From Pachyseris speciosa (Eukaryota; Cnidaria; Anthozoa; Scleractinia; Pachyseridae): DNA of 64,000 nucleotides. Of this stretch, positions 41,347-51,200 are shown piece by piece (positions within the stretch are counted from its first letter, which is position 1; each line of letters starts with the position of its first letter). Location of the stretch: positions 66,001 through 130,000 of the forward strand of contig JAEMWC010001381.1 of the NCBI GenBank assembly GCA_016490735.1. Direction: 5' to 3'. The notes below the pieces were generated by a model. The model was given only the letters and a program-made list of their open reading frames with translations. It ran no database searches and was not told the DNA's origin. Made by a program: the position numbers and the translations under genes.

Positions 41347-41595
41347 ATGAAACGGTTTGAATTTAAGAAATATGAGCAATACGGTGAAGGTATTGTGACT
41401 GATGTGATCAAAACAGTTGGGAAAAAAGCAGCTGAAAAAGCAGCCACAACAATTGGTGAACATGCTGGCAAAAAAGCTGGTGACAAAATCATAGAACTTT
41501 TGAAAAAGAGAAAGAGTGGAACTGAGAGTGTGAGCAAGAGTGGAAGTGGGAGTGTGATCAAAAGAAAGAGAGGTAGGCCACGCAAAATCAAGTGA
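41347..41595 (+). CDS. Small basic AT-hook-like core protein
   Basis: This 82-residue protein has an alanine/lysine helix (GKKAAEKAATTIGEHAGKKAG) and a C-terminal KRKRGRPRK, an AT-hook-like DNA-binding motif. Placed between penton-like and major capsid genes, it may coat DNA or link it to the capsid, like adenovirus core proteins. It starts at CTAATAGTATATG. Confidence 0.65.
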   Translation: MKRFEFKKYEQYGEGIVTDVIKTVGKKAAEKAATTIGEHAGKKAGDKIIELLKKRKSGTESVSKSGSGSVIKRKRGRPRKIK

Positions 41596-41629
41596 ATGAA
41601 AAACTGACTTTTATCTAACACAATAATAT

Positions 41630-42916
41630 ATGTCAAACTATCGTGACTCAAAATATATCGAAAGATATGAAGATGTGGTGTTCGAACTAGAGACAGCACT
41701 TAATACTGTAGTAGCAAATAATGCTCATCAGAGGAAAACAGGTTACCGTTTCGTTGTTGATAACAGTGGAGAGACTACACCATTTGACTGGTATAATGCC
41801 CGTTTAAATGTTATTTTCATTGTAAAAAAACTTGCAGATGGAGCTGACATTGCTGCTGCAGATCAAAATGGTATAGTTAATTCAGTTCACGCTCTTATAA
41901 ACACTCTTAATGTAAAAATGAATGGTCTTGATGTTTATGAATGCCGTGATGCTAACCAAGCCACAAATATAAAGTCTTTGCTTGAGTATTCACAGGGTTA
42001 TGCAGCAAGTCAGGGAACGAATGAGTTCTTCTATCTTGACACCAGCGGAGGTGCTGAAAACAGAGCGGCACAAGCTACTTATAATGTTGGATTTACAAAA
42101 AGAAAGAATCTGTTGAATGGTGCAAATGGTTCTGTAAATGCAGAAATTGCATTGAACAGATACGGTTTTTTCAAGAGCTTTTGGGATGAACTTATGTCTA
42201 ACTCAAAAATAGAGTTGAACCTAACTCTTGAAAGTGATGACAATTTAATTTGGCAGGCTTCTTATGAATGTCGTGTGGTACTAACTAAATTCCAGCTAAT
42301 TGTTCCTCGTATTGTTTTCAATTCTGCGGGAAAGTCTTTGTACATGAGCAAGTATCTTGACAACAGAAAGTGGACTTACATGAGAGAAATGGTTGAGAGA
42401 GGCAATTCAACAAGACAGCAGACAGCCAATTTCCGTATTTCCACAGGAATAAACAAACCCAGGCATGTCTTTGTATTCATCATCAATGATGCTAATGATT
42501 CTGATCAGACAGCCAATAAATTTCTCTATAACACTTTTGCTGTTGGTAATGACAAAACTTTGACTGATTGTTATATTGAAGTTGGCAACGGAAATGATTA
42601 TCCAGAGGTTCATTACAAACCATCAACAGACCCAACAGGAGTATTTAGAGATGTTCTCAAATATGTTCAAGCTGTAAATGATTTCAGTGAAAGTACCCTT
42701 CTCACAAGAGGAAACTTTGGTACAATATTCCCTTTCATTTACTTTGATCTGACAAAACAGAAGCAGGACATAAAAGATGGAATGACAAAACTGACTTTCA
42801 AATACACTTTGAGTGCTGCAGCACATCATGATTATAGTGTGTATGCACTGGTTATGTATGAGCAGGATGTTGAAATGAGAAAGACTGATGGAAAGTTGAT
42901 TCTGAGATCTATGTAA
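41630..42916 (+). CDS. Major capsid protein (double jelly roll, hexon-like)
   Basis: This intact 428-residue protein, beta-rich with a serine/asparagine/threonine bias, follows TCTAACACAATAATATATG. It lies between the penton-like and protease genes, the usual Polinton order. By family it forms the trimeric hexon-like shell. C-terminal strands are typical (MTKLTFKYTLSAAAHHDYSVY is read here in part). The lack of any stop or frameshift over 1.3 kb contrasts with the damaged integrase, fibre and polymerase genes. The call rests on length, composition and context. Confidence 0.8.
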   Translation: MSNYRDSKYIERYEDVVFELETALNTVVANNAHQRKTGYRFVVDNSGETTPFDWYNARLNVIFIVKKLADGADIAAADQNGIVNSVHALINTLNVKMNGLDVYECRDANQATNIKSLLEYSQGYAASQGTNEFFYLDTSGGAENRAAQATYNVGFTKRKNLLNGANGSVNAEIALNRYGFFKSFWDELMSNSKIELNLTLESDDNLIWQASYECRVVLTKFQLIVPRIVFNSAGKSLYMSKYLDNRKWTYMREMVERGNSTRQQTANFRISTGINKPRHVFVFIINDANDSDQTANKFLYNTFAVGNDKTLTDCYIEVGNGNDYPEVHYKPSTDPTGVFRDVLKYVQAVNDFSESTLLTRGNFGTIFPFIYFDLTKQKQDIKDGMTKLTFKYTLSAAAHHDYSVYALVMYEQDVEMRKTDGKLILRSM

Positions 42917-43018
42917 ATGGAATAATCAATTGGAAATAATTAAATAAATTAAATAAATTAAATAATTAAATTAAATGATTGTTTGTATTAAATACAATTT
43001 AGTATAAACATATATTAT

Positions 43019-44245
43019 ATGACAACTTATCATCCTCATGGAGTGACACTTCCACAAGGTCAGAAACAAAAGCTAGCAAAAGCTTATAGAACAAATTCAG
43101 CTGTAACATTGAGGTTATCGCATAATGAATTAACAGGTAATGATCAACTAATGTTGACTAAGAGACAAATCAATAAACTGATCAAATCAAATGGATCAGG
43201 AAAAGGTTCAGACATCAAGATATCAAAAAATCAAATCAGAAAAGCTGTTGTAGAAGGAGGTTCTCTTTGGTCCAGTCTTTTTTCAATTGGAACAAAACTA
43301 TTGCCATATGCAACTAAAGCCGTAGCAAAAGCAGCTCCAGCATTGGCTACAGGTGCTCTTTCTTCATTAGCAGGTATTGGTGTTGATAAACTATTTGGGA
43401 AGAAACAAAGTGGAGAATTTCTTATTCCTAATGCCAATTTATCCCAATTATTGAATGTAGGAAATTTATTGAATACGAGACAAATGGCAGATCTTGTCCA
43501 AAAAATGCAGTATGGCGGAGATGTTATCATCAAACCAACAAAAACACAGATTGAAAATGGAATTGGAACAATACTCGCCAGCATTGGAATTCCTTTGGCT
43601 ATAGAAGCAATCAGAAAATTAACTGGAAAAGGTTTGCATGTTGAAAGCAGCCGTCCAAGACGGTCATTAGATGTCCACGTTCCAATCGGTTATGGAATGA
43701 AAAAAAAAAAGACAAAAAAAGGGAAAAGGGCTTCAGTTAGGCAAAGACAGTCCATTCAATTCAATCCCAATTCTGGGAACCATTTTGTAAACAAACCCTT
43801 ATCCAACTTCGATTTAATCAATTGGGTGAAACAACTTGGAATAAAACATTTCAGAGGAGTATTTTCAAGAGACAATCTGCCGACGAGGAGACAAATCAAA
43901 AATAATGAATGTGGAATAGTCAATCTTGACAGTAAGATTGGACCTGGCACTCACTGGGTTTGTTATCGCAATGGGGATAAATACTGTGAATACTTTGACT
44001 CTTTCGGTTTAATAATGCCAACAGAAGTTCAAATATATATGTTGACAAGCGGTAAACAACTTGAATACTCTGGTGATGAGATACAAGAAAGGGATTCAGT
44101 CTTGTGTGGATATTGGTGTTTGTACTATCTTCTTGAGAGACAAAAAGGCAGATCTATTCTGAATACAATACACAATTCCAAATTCAGTCCAACAGATACG
44201 AGTGTCAATCACAGGTTTATAATAAATTATTTCAAAAATATATAA
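43019..44245 (+). CDS. Protein VI-like minor capsid region fused to adenain-like cysteine protease
   Basis: This is an intact 408-residue protein. Residues about 8-78 form a lysine-rich module (LTKRQINKLIKS) that recurs in the next two genes. Residues about 80-130 are alanine/glycine-rich and amphipathic, like membrane-active capsid proteins. From about 255 on is a C5-family protease with the triad H312 (GTHWVCY), D327 (YFDSFG) and C363 (SVLCGYWC). The protease would cleave capsid precursors; fusion to a capsid-associated domain would target it to the particle. The start lies in TATATTATATG without a clear TCTAA. Confidence 0.85.
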   Translation: MTTYHPHGVTLPQGQKQKLAKAYRTNSAVTLRLSHNELTGNDQLMLTKRQINKLIKSNGSGKGSDIKISKNQIRKAVVEGGSLWSSLFSIGTKLLPYATKAVAKAAPALATGALSSLAGIGVDKLFGKKQSGEFLIPNANLSQLLNVGNLLNTRQMADLVQKMQYGGDVIIKPTKTQIENGIGTILASIGIPLAIEAIRKLTGKGLHVESSRPRRSLDVHVPIGYGMKKKKTKKGKRASVRQRQSIQFNPNSGNHFVNKPLSNFDLINWVKQLGIKHFRGVFSRDNLPTRRQIKNNECGIVNLDSKIGPGTHWVCYRNGDKYCEYFDSFGLIMPTEVQIYMLTSGKQLEYSGDEIQERDSVLCGYWCLYYLLERQKGRSILNTIHNSKFSPTDTSVNHRFIINYFKNI

Positions 44246-44254
44246 CTCAATGAT

Positions 44255-44503
44255 ATGAATAAATTGGTAGAGGTAACTGTTAAATTGAGTGAATGGCAAA
44301 AAAATAAAATTCACAAAGCACAACCAAATAAAACAATCATAATAAATCTGAATAAAGACTGTCTTGAAGGTTCTGACAAAATTCTTGTGAATAGAATTGC
44401 TAGTTTGATGATTCAAAACAGAAAAGGTAAAAGAGGGTTATGGGTGAAAATATTCCCGTTGAATGATATTGAAAAAAGAGAAGATGGATTCTATCTAATC
44501 TAA
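44255..44503 (+). CDS. Stand-alone copy of the protease N-terminal module
   Basis: The protein has 82 residues. Its pattern (V-x-L-x4-Q, A-x4-TIIINL, L-x-G-x-D-x-I-L-V, W-x-KIFP) matches residues 8-78 of the preceding protein and the next gene. It begins nine bases after the protease gene stop. It probably arose by duplication. Function is unknown; association with the capsid is inferred only from the shared module. Confidence 0.6.
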   Translation: MNKLVEVTVKLSEWQKNKIHKAQPNKTIIINLNKDCLEGSDKILVNRIASLMIQNRKGKRGLWVKIFPLNDIEKREDGFYLI

Positions 44504-44512
44504 CTCACATGT

Positions 44513-44776
44513 ATGAAGTTAGTTCCAGTAAAAGTTGGATTAAATGATTTTCAGAGGTTAATGATTGATCGCGCTGATTTTGACAATGAAACAATATTCA
44601 TTAAATTAACTCCCTTTCAAATGATTGGTGGTGATCACACATTGTTTGTTTGCTGTTTGACGAAAGAATTAATGAAATATAAGATCATGAATAATGAAGA
44701 ATTTTACATCAAGTTATTTCCATCAAGTTGTGTAGAAGAGGAAAACCACCACCACCGCCAAATGGATTTTATGTAA
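44513..44776 (+). CDS. Second stand-alone copy of the module
   Basis: The 87-residue protein starts after TCTAATCTAACTCACATGT. It shows the same spacing (V-x-V-x-L, Q-x-L-M-I, TIFIKLT, GGDHTLFV, FYIKLFP). The tail is histidine-rich (ENHHHRQ). Divergence between the two stand-alone copies is high, so the duplication is old. Confidence 0.6.
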   Translation: MKLVPVKVGLNDFQRLMIDRADFDNETIFIKLTPFQMIGGDHTLFVCCLTKELMKYKIMNNEEFYIKLFPSSCVEEENHHHRQMDFM

Positions 44777-44787
44777 TGTAATAACAT

Positions 44788-44949
44788 ATGGATTGCACTT
44801 GTGGTCTTGACAAGAATAAGAAAAATTGCTCGATGAAAGAATGTGCAAAGAGGAAGCAAATCAGATACTGGGGATTGAATAAGGTTGACTCACGTATTTT
44901 TGATTATGCAGGATCAGCACATGACCTCGGCAGAAAAGACAGAAATTGA
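44788..44949 (+). CDS. 53-aa cysteine-containing small protein
   Basis: The frame starts at ATG 44788 in AACATATG, 11 bases after the previous stop. It reads MDCTCGLDKNKKNCSMKEC and then a charged helix. Four cysteines in CxC...C...C spacing could bind zinc. No family is recognised. Confidence 0.5.
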   Translation: MDCTCGLDKNKKNCSMKECAKRKQIRYWGLNKVDSRIFDYAGSAHDLGRKDRN

Positions 44950-44970
44950 TTTCCGAAAGAATTAAAATCA

Positions 44971-45996
44971 ATGCCGCCCAAAAAAACTCAGAAATGAGGC
45001 ACAATTCACCAAGGACAAAGTTAGAAGGGAAGACATCAAAGAAGAAGGAGCAGAACTTCTCAAAAAAAGAAAAGACATAAACACCAAACTTGCAAAAGTC
45101 AACAAAGAATTGGTAAAGATGAAGTCGGACGACATCAAAGGTGGAAACTTATCTAACTTATATACAATGGTGAAATCATACTGTGTGAAACAGAAGAAAG
45201 TCACTGAATGTGTACCAGGAAGTGAAAGATATCAGAAGACTAAAAATGGTCGAACTGTGATGAAATGTACTTGTGCTGAATGTGGAATCACAAAGACTAA
45301 ATTTTTCAGAAATCGGGGAAACTGATTAGCCCGTCTGAAGGGGCGGGCATAGGATCAACATTATTAACAACTGGATTAGATTTGCTTGGTCATGCGGCTC
45401 CAATGATTGGTAAAAAGGCATTGCAAGCTGGAAGATATTACGCTTCAGAAGCTCTCAGAAATCCAAAAAATCAACAGTATTTAATTGACAAAGGACTTTC
45501 CCTAGCAAAGCCTGCTATCAGTTCAGTTGGAAAACAAGCATTATTTGATTTAAGTACAAAAATACGTCCAAAGCGTGTAGATAAGAGACAAACCCACACG
45601 TGGTGGTGCTATTGATATTCATAAGGTTATTGGCAAGCTTCCTAAACCAAAAGCAGGTTGGACTCCAAGTAAGTATAAATATATGGGACCTTATAACCCG
45701 TTGCATGAACAGTTGGAATATGATAAAAATACAGGTGAGGTTACAAAATGGAATGTCCTACCTTACAATAAAGTAGATGAAATAGCAGCTTATCATGATA
45801 TTTGTTATGATATGGGAAAAATAAAGGTGATTGTGATAGAACAATGGTCGAGTCACTAGATCAAATACCATATGGTGAGATGCCAAAATGGGGTCAAACA
45901 GCCAGATTCTTAATTGACAAAAAACAGAAACTTGGTCTTGGTGTTTCAAAAAACGGAAAAAGCCGTCGAGTGAAGAAAACTGGCAAGAAAAACTAG
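44971..45996 (+). pseudogene. Phospholipase A2-like capsid protein (Parvo_coat_N type), several frameshifts
   Basis: Consecutive frames read as one gene. The N-terminal part (44971-45325) is helical, with a Cys cluster (CTCAECGIT). Then follows an alanine/glycine-rich segment (45326-45590) and a PLA2-like domain with the calcium-loop pattern YMGPYNPL (near 45679-45705) and the catalytic HDICYD (45794-45811). The tail is lysine-rich. Breaks: one extra base near 44988, one missing base in a G run near 45316, one extra near 45590, one missing base in an A run at 45817-45821. In parvoviruses this enzyme opens endosomes during entry; the role here is inferred by family. The stop (45994-45996) overlaps the integrase frame. 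Confidence 0.7.
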
Positions 45997-46912
45997 CTGA
46001 TGAATTACATGCACCCATAAAGCGAAATTTTACTCGGCGGCGTGTGATTGTAAATAAAATTGATGAAATATGGGCAAGTGATCTAGTTGAAATGCAACAG
46101 TTCAGTAAATGGAATAAAGGTTATCGATATCTTCTTATGGTTATTGATGTCTTCAGCAAATATGGTTGGATTGTCCCATTGAAGGATAAGAAAGGTGAAT
46201 CTGTCACTGAAGCATTCAAAACAATATTCAAGGAAGGCAGAAAACCACAGTATTTATGGGTTGATAAAGGTAAAGAGTTTTACAACAAACACTTGAAGGA
46301 CCTATTAGAGAAACATAGTGTACAGATGTACTTAACTGAGAATGAAGAGAAGTCATCAGTAGTTGAAAGATGGAATAGGACAATCAAGTCCAAAATGTGG
46401 AAGCAGTTCACTGTTCAAGGTAATACACAGTATTTAGACATGTTACCAAAATTAGTGAAACAGTATAATAATACCAAACATTCATAAAGATGACACCCGT
46501 CGAAGCATCTGATAAGAGGAATGAAGGAACTGTTTACTTCAATTTGTATGGTGATATGGAGCCATTATCAGCTAAATTAAAATTCAAGGTTGGTGACAAG
46601 GTCCGAATATCTAAGTATAAACGGAATGTGTTCGACAAGGGCTATACACCAAATTGGACAGAAGAAGTGTTTACAGTTGATAAGATCCAGTACACTAATC
46701 CAATAACATACAAACTAAAAGATCTCAACGATGAAGAAATACAAGGTAGTTTTTATGAACCTGAGTTATTAAAGGCTAAACAGGATGTTTTCCGTATTGA
46801 TAAAGTCATTCGCAGAGATTACAAGAAGAAACAAGCTTTAGTGAAGTGGAAGGGATATAGTGATGACTTCAACAGTTGGATACCAATTAGGGATTTAAAA
46901 GAAATATTATAA
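45918..46912 (+). pseudogene. Retroviral-type integrase with chromodomain, one frameshift
   Basis: The open frame begins at 45918, in another frame within the end of the PLA2-like gene, without an obvious ATG. It contains an integrase core with DDE signature (IWASDLVEM for the first D, WVDKGKEFYN for the second, ENEEKSSVVERW for the E). A second frame from 46490 continues to a C-terminal chromodomain (VDKVIRRDY is seen as RIDKVIRRDY...VKWKGY). The two differ by a small deletion near 46483. It inserted the element with the 6-bp duplication. With the break it is unlikely to be active, but intact relatives could act on these terminal repeats. Confidence 0.85.
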
Positions 46913-47053
46913 AGAGAAAATTATCTAACATATATATAAGTGGACCTTACAGTATTCTGTTATTTGCTATTATGTAGCCAAAAATATAATTGTTTCTGGC
47001 TATTTAAAACACAGGTCGAAAATCAATTAAAAATAAATTATTATAATATACAA

Positions 47054-47839
47054 ATGCAAAAATATTCCTACGATAATAAAGAATTAGATGTATCAATAGA
47101 TTGTTATTTTGATGATAAAAATGATATATGGTTCAGAGGTAGAGACATAGCTAAAATCTTAAAGCACACAAACACTTGTAAAGCCATTCGTGATCATGTT
47201 GATTCTGAAGATAAAATCTTATTAGACTTTGAACTGTCCATAAATTCGAAAATGAAAATAAAGTCAACTTTCGCTGAGGTTATCGAAAAAACTTTCAAAT
47301 GTATTTTTATAAATGAAACAGGATTTTATTCACTTTTATTTTCATCCAAAAAACAAGAAGCCAAAAAAATTAAACATTGGGTTGCATCAAAAGTATTACC
47401 ATTAATCAGAAAACAAATATATCACAAGCAGTTCAATGACAGAAACAATAACATGCTATTGATTGAAAATGAAAATGATTTACACTGCAAGATTGTATCA
47501 TTTATCAGAAAAAAATACGAAGATGCTTTAATGATTGCTGGTCTAGGTGAAAATCAAATAAGCTCAAATATGAGAATCAAAAGTTATAACAAAGGATATA
47601 TGTCTGGACAATGTGATTTGATGTTAATGAATCCAACTGAAAAATACAATGCTTTATGTCTTGAATTTAAAATCCCAACCGGTGTATATCAAGTGTCGGA
47701 TAAACAAACAATCATGAAGCAAAAGTATGAAAAAAACAAATGCAGATACATAATGAGCAATTGCTTTGAAGATTTAATTCATGAAATAACCAAACACATG
47801 GAAGAAAGCAAATTATACTTGTCAAGAAGAGAAAGATGA
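47054..47839 (+). CDS. BRO-N domain protein with PD-(D/E)XK-like nuclease domain
   Basis: The start at 47054 is chosen because it follows AT-rich TATAATATACAA; the longer frame from 46940 starts at a non-ATG codon. The 261-residue product has a BRO-N DNA-binding domain at residues about 10-125 (WFRGRDIAKIL, INETGFYSLLFSS). A C-terminal part carries GQCDLMLMNP...LCLEFKIP, the D...E-x-K arrangement of VRR-NUC/Holliday-type nucleases. BRO-N proteins are typical of large DNA viruses of animals and of phages. It may act in genome processing or host interaction. The gene is intact and + strand, between integrase and polymerase. Confidence 0.75.
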   Translation: MQKYSYDNKELDVSIDCYFDDKNDIWFRGRDIAKILKHTNTCKAIRDHVDSEDKILLDFELSINSKMKIKSTFAEVIEKTFKCIFINETGFYSLLFSSKKQEAKKIKHWVASKVLPLIRKQIYHKQFNDRNNNMLLIENENDLHCKIVSFIRKKYEDALMIAGLGENQISSNMRIKSYNKGYMSGQCDLMLMNPTEKYNALCLEFKIPTGVYQVSDKQTIMKQKYEKNKCRYIMSNCFEDLIHEITKHMEESKLYLSRRER

Positions 47840-47891
47840 TTTAAACGAACCTATAATACATTTAAAATTATATCTATAATATTATATAGAA

Positions 47892-48089
47892 ATGGAAAAT
47901 CAAAATGTTAAAAGAGGTCGTGGAAGGCCTAAAGTATTCACCACTGAAGAACGGAAGAATCATAAAACATCGTACATGCTAAATAAAGAATGGTACTGTG
48001 ACATATGTAAGACAGGACGTAACTACACACTCGCTGGGAAATCTTGCCACATAAAAACAAAAAAGCATCAAAAAAATATTCTTCAATAA
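47892..48089 (+). CDS. AT-hook and C2H2 zinc-finger small protein
   Basis: The 65-residue protein combines an AT-hook (KRGRGRPK at residues 7-14) with one zinc finger (CDIC...H...KKH near 39-58). TCTATAATATTATATAG lies just upstream. It likely binds DNA, as a replication or transcription accessory protein. Confidence 0.65.
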   Translation: MENQNVKRGRGRPKVFTTEERKNHKTSYMLNKEWYCDICKTGRNYTLAGKSCHIKTKKHQKNILQ

Positions 48090-48238
48090 TTACAGTTCGA
48101 AGGATCCAGTTTTTGGATCATTTGAATTCTAGATCTATTTCAAAGCAGATGAAAATGGTTTAAAGAAATAATGACTATAGATTAATATGGAAAAAATTAT
48201 CAAAACTAATAATAGTATGGACAAGAAAAGTCTAAAAA

Positions 48239-51200
48239 ATGAGCAAATCTAAGCTCATCAATCTGCTGTTGAAGCAGCAGAAGAATCCAAAAGTTATTGT
48301 GCTGGACGATACCAAACCAACTCCAGTACAAAGAACCAAAAAGGTGGTTAAAAAACCAACTCTAGAACCCAGAACTAAAAGACCAACTGTGAAAGAATTG
48401 GTTGATTATTTCGAGAGGAAAAGATTACCAGCTCCACCAGCAGAGTGGTTGGAGGAGATAGAACAATTGAAAAAGAAACCAGTCCCAGCACCGAGAACCA
48501 AAAAGGTTGTTCAAAAACCAGCGATTGCACCCAGAACTAAGATAGTACAAACAGAGAAAGCTCTATAGGGCTTCACAAAGTCTTATGAAATCAGTATAAA
48601 AAATAACAAAGACCCGCTTGCGCAACTACAAAACACAAGAAAGGCTGTTGCATATAATATTATAAAATCGTTGAATGAAATTAAAGGTCTCAAATTCGTT
48701 GAAACACTGAAAGTAGAATTCACAAAAATGACGGATGAAAGTCCAGAGTTTAAAACCGCATATTTCAACAGTGTAGCTCAAACAATCATCAATAATCTGG
48801 AAATAGCAGAATCACTGCAGTTATCAAAAGACCAAATATTGAATAAGATTGCAGTTTGGGTATCTGAAGGTTCAGGTTGGACTATTGAATCTATTGAACA
48901 CCATTATCTAAATACGGTCAAATATGAGCCAATGAAGGGCTCCTCATACATTAAACTACCGAATGAACTCAGAAACAGTGTGAAGGGGTTGATCAATATT
49001 AAAAATGAGGATAATGAATGCTTCAGATGGTGTCACATCAGACATTTGAATCCACAAGACAGAAACCCACAGAGGATTAAAAAAGTTGACAAGCAGTATA
49101 TCGGCAAATTGGATTATTCAGGAATTGAATTTCCAGTGACTACCAAACATTACAAAAAAAATAGAAAAACAAAATGAGATCAATATCAATGTTTTCGGTT
49201 ATGAGGATAAACAACCATATCCAATTTTTGTCTCAAAAGAGAAATATGCAGACTGCTTGAATCTGCTTCTCATAACAGAAAATGAAAACAAGCATTATGT
49301 GCTAATCAATGATTTCAACAAGTTTATGTACAATCAAACAAAGCACAAAGAAAGAAAACACTTTTGTATGCACTGTCTTCAATGCTTCAGCTCTGAAAGG
49401 GTGTTGAATGATCACAAGGACAACTGCATGCAAGTTAATTGCACACAAGCAATAAAGATGCCAAACAAAGATAACAACATACTGAAATTCAACAACTTCC
49501 ATAAACAACAGCAGGTACCATGTGTGATCTATGCTGATTTTGAGGCCATCACTGAAAAAATACACGGTTGCCAACCCAACAATGATAAATCATACACTGA
49601 AGCCTATCAGAAGCATACTGATTGTGGATATGGTTACAAAGTTGTTTGTTGTTATGATGATAAATATAGCAAGCCAATACAAATATACAGGGGTGAAAAA
49701 GCTGTGTACAAATTCATGGAAGCTGTGATTGAGGAAGTTAAATATTGCAACAAGGTTATGAAAAAAGAATTCAACAAACCATTGAAAATGACAAAAGATG
49801 ATAAGAAGGAATTCCAAAAAGCCAAAGAATGTCACATTTGTGATAAAAAAATACACTGACAAAGATATTCGAGTACGAGATCACTGTCATATTACTGGCC
49901 AGTATAGAGGATCAGCTCATCAAGAATGTAACCTGAAACTTAGAGTTAACCCAGAAGAAATAAAGATACCTGTTATATTTCACAATCTAAGAGGTTATGA
50001 TAGTCATTTTATTATGCAAGAGATTGGAGCCATTGTCAAGAAACACACCTATACAAATAAGAAAGGTGAGAAGTGCCAGATGACAATCAATGCTATACCC
50101 AATAATATGGAGAGGTATATGGCTTTCATGCTTGGCAATCACCTAACATTTCTTGATAGTTTCCAGTTCATGAGCTCTAGTTTGGAAAAACTTGTAGGCA
50201 ATCTACCAAAAGAAGCCTTACAATACACCTCACAAGAGTTCAAGGGAAATGATCTTAATCTGGTGGCACAGAAAGGTGTTTATCCTAATGACTATATGGA
50301 TAGTTTTGATAAATTTAACCAAAAGCTGCCGTCAAAAGAAGAATTCTACAGTATATTGAGTGATGAGCATATATCAGATGAAGACTATGCACATGCTCAG
50401 ACTGTTTGGAATACATTCTCTTTGAAAAACATGGGTGAGTATCATGATCTGTACCTTAAAACAGATGTACTCCTGTTGGCTGATGTATTTGAAAACTTCA
50501 GAAAAACATGTCTCGAGTACTACAAACTGGATCCGTGTCACTATTTCACATCTCCTGGTTTATCTTGGGATGCCATGCTAAAGATGACTAATATCAAATT
50601 AGAATTGATGACTGACATTGATATGTTCCAGTTCATTGAAAAGGGTCTGCTAGGTGGTATCAGTTATATTGCCAACCGTTATGGTAAAGCAAATAATAAG
50701 TACATGAAAGAGTATGATGAGAAGGCGCCCTCGAAATATATCATGTATCTTGATGCAAACAATCTATATGGTTGGGCAATGAGTCAATACCTCCCAACTG
50801 GTGGATTCAGATGGATGACTGAAAAGAATATCAGCAATCTCAACCTGGCTAAGTATAAAGAAGATAGTTCAAAGGGTTTGATACTTGAAGTTGATCTGGA
50901 ATACCCCCAAGAGTTACATGACCATCACAATGATTACCCACTTGGGCCAGAGAAGGTTAAAGTAACTGAAGGCATGCTTTCAGACTATTGTAAGGAGATA
51001 GCAAAGAAATACAATATATCAACTGGTTTGGTGCATAAACTGATACCAACGTTGAGTAACAAAGAGAAGTATGTTCTGCATTACAGGAACCTACAATTGT
51101 ACACAGATCTTGGTTTGAAAATAACAAAAATCCATAGAGTATTAGAGTTCAAACAATCCCCTTGGCTGAGGCAGTACATTGACTTCAACACACAGAAAAG

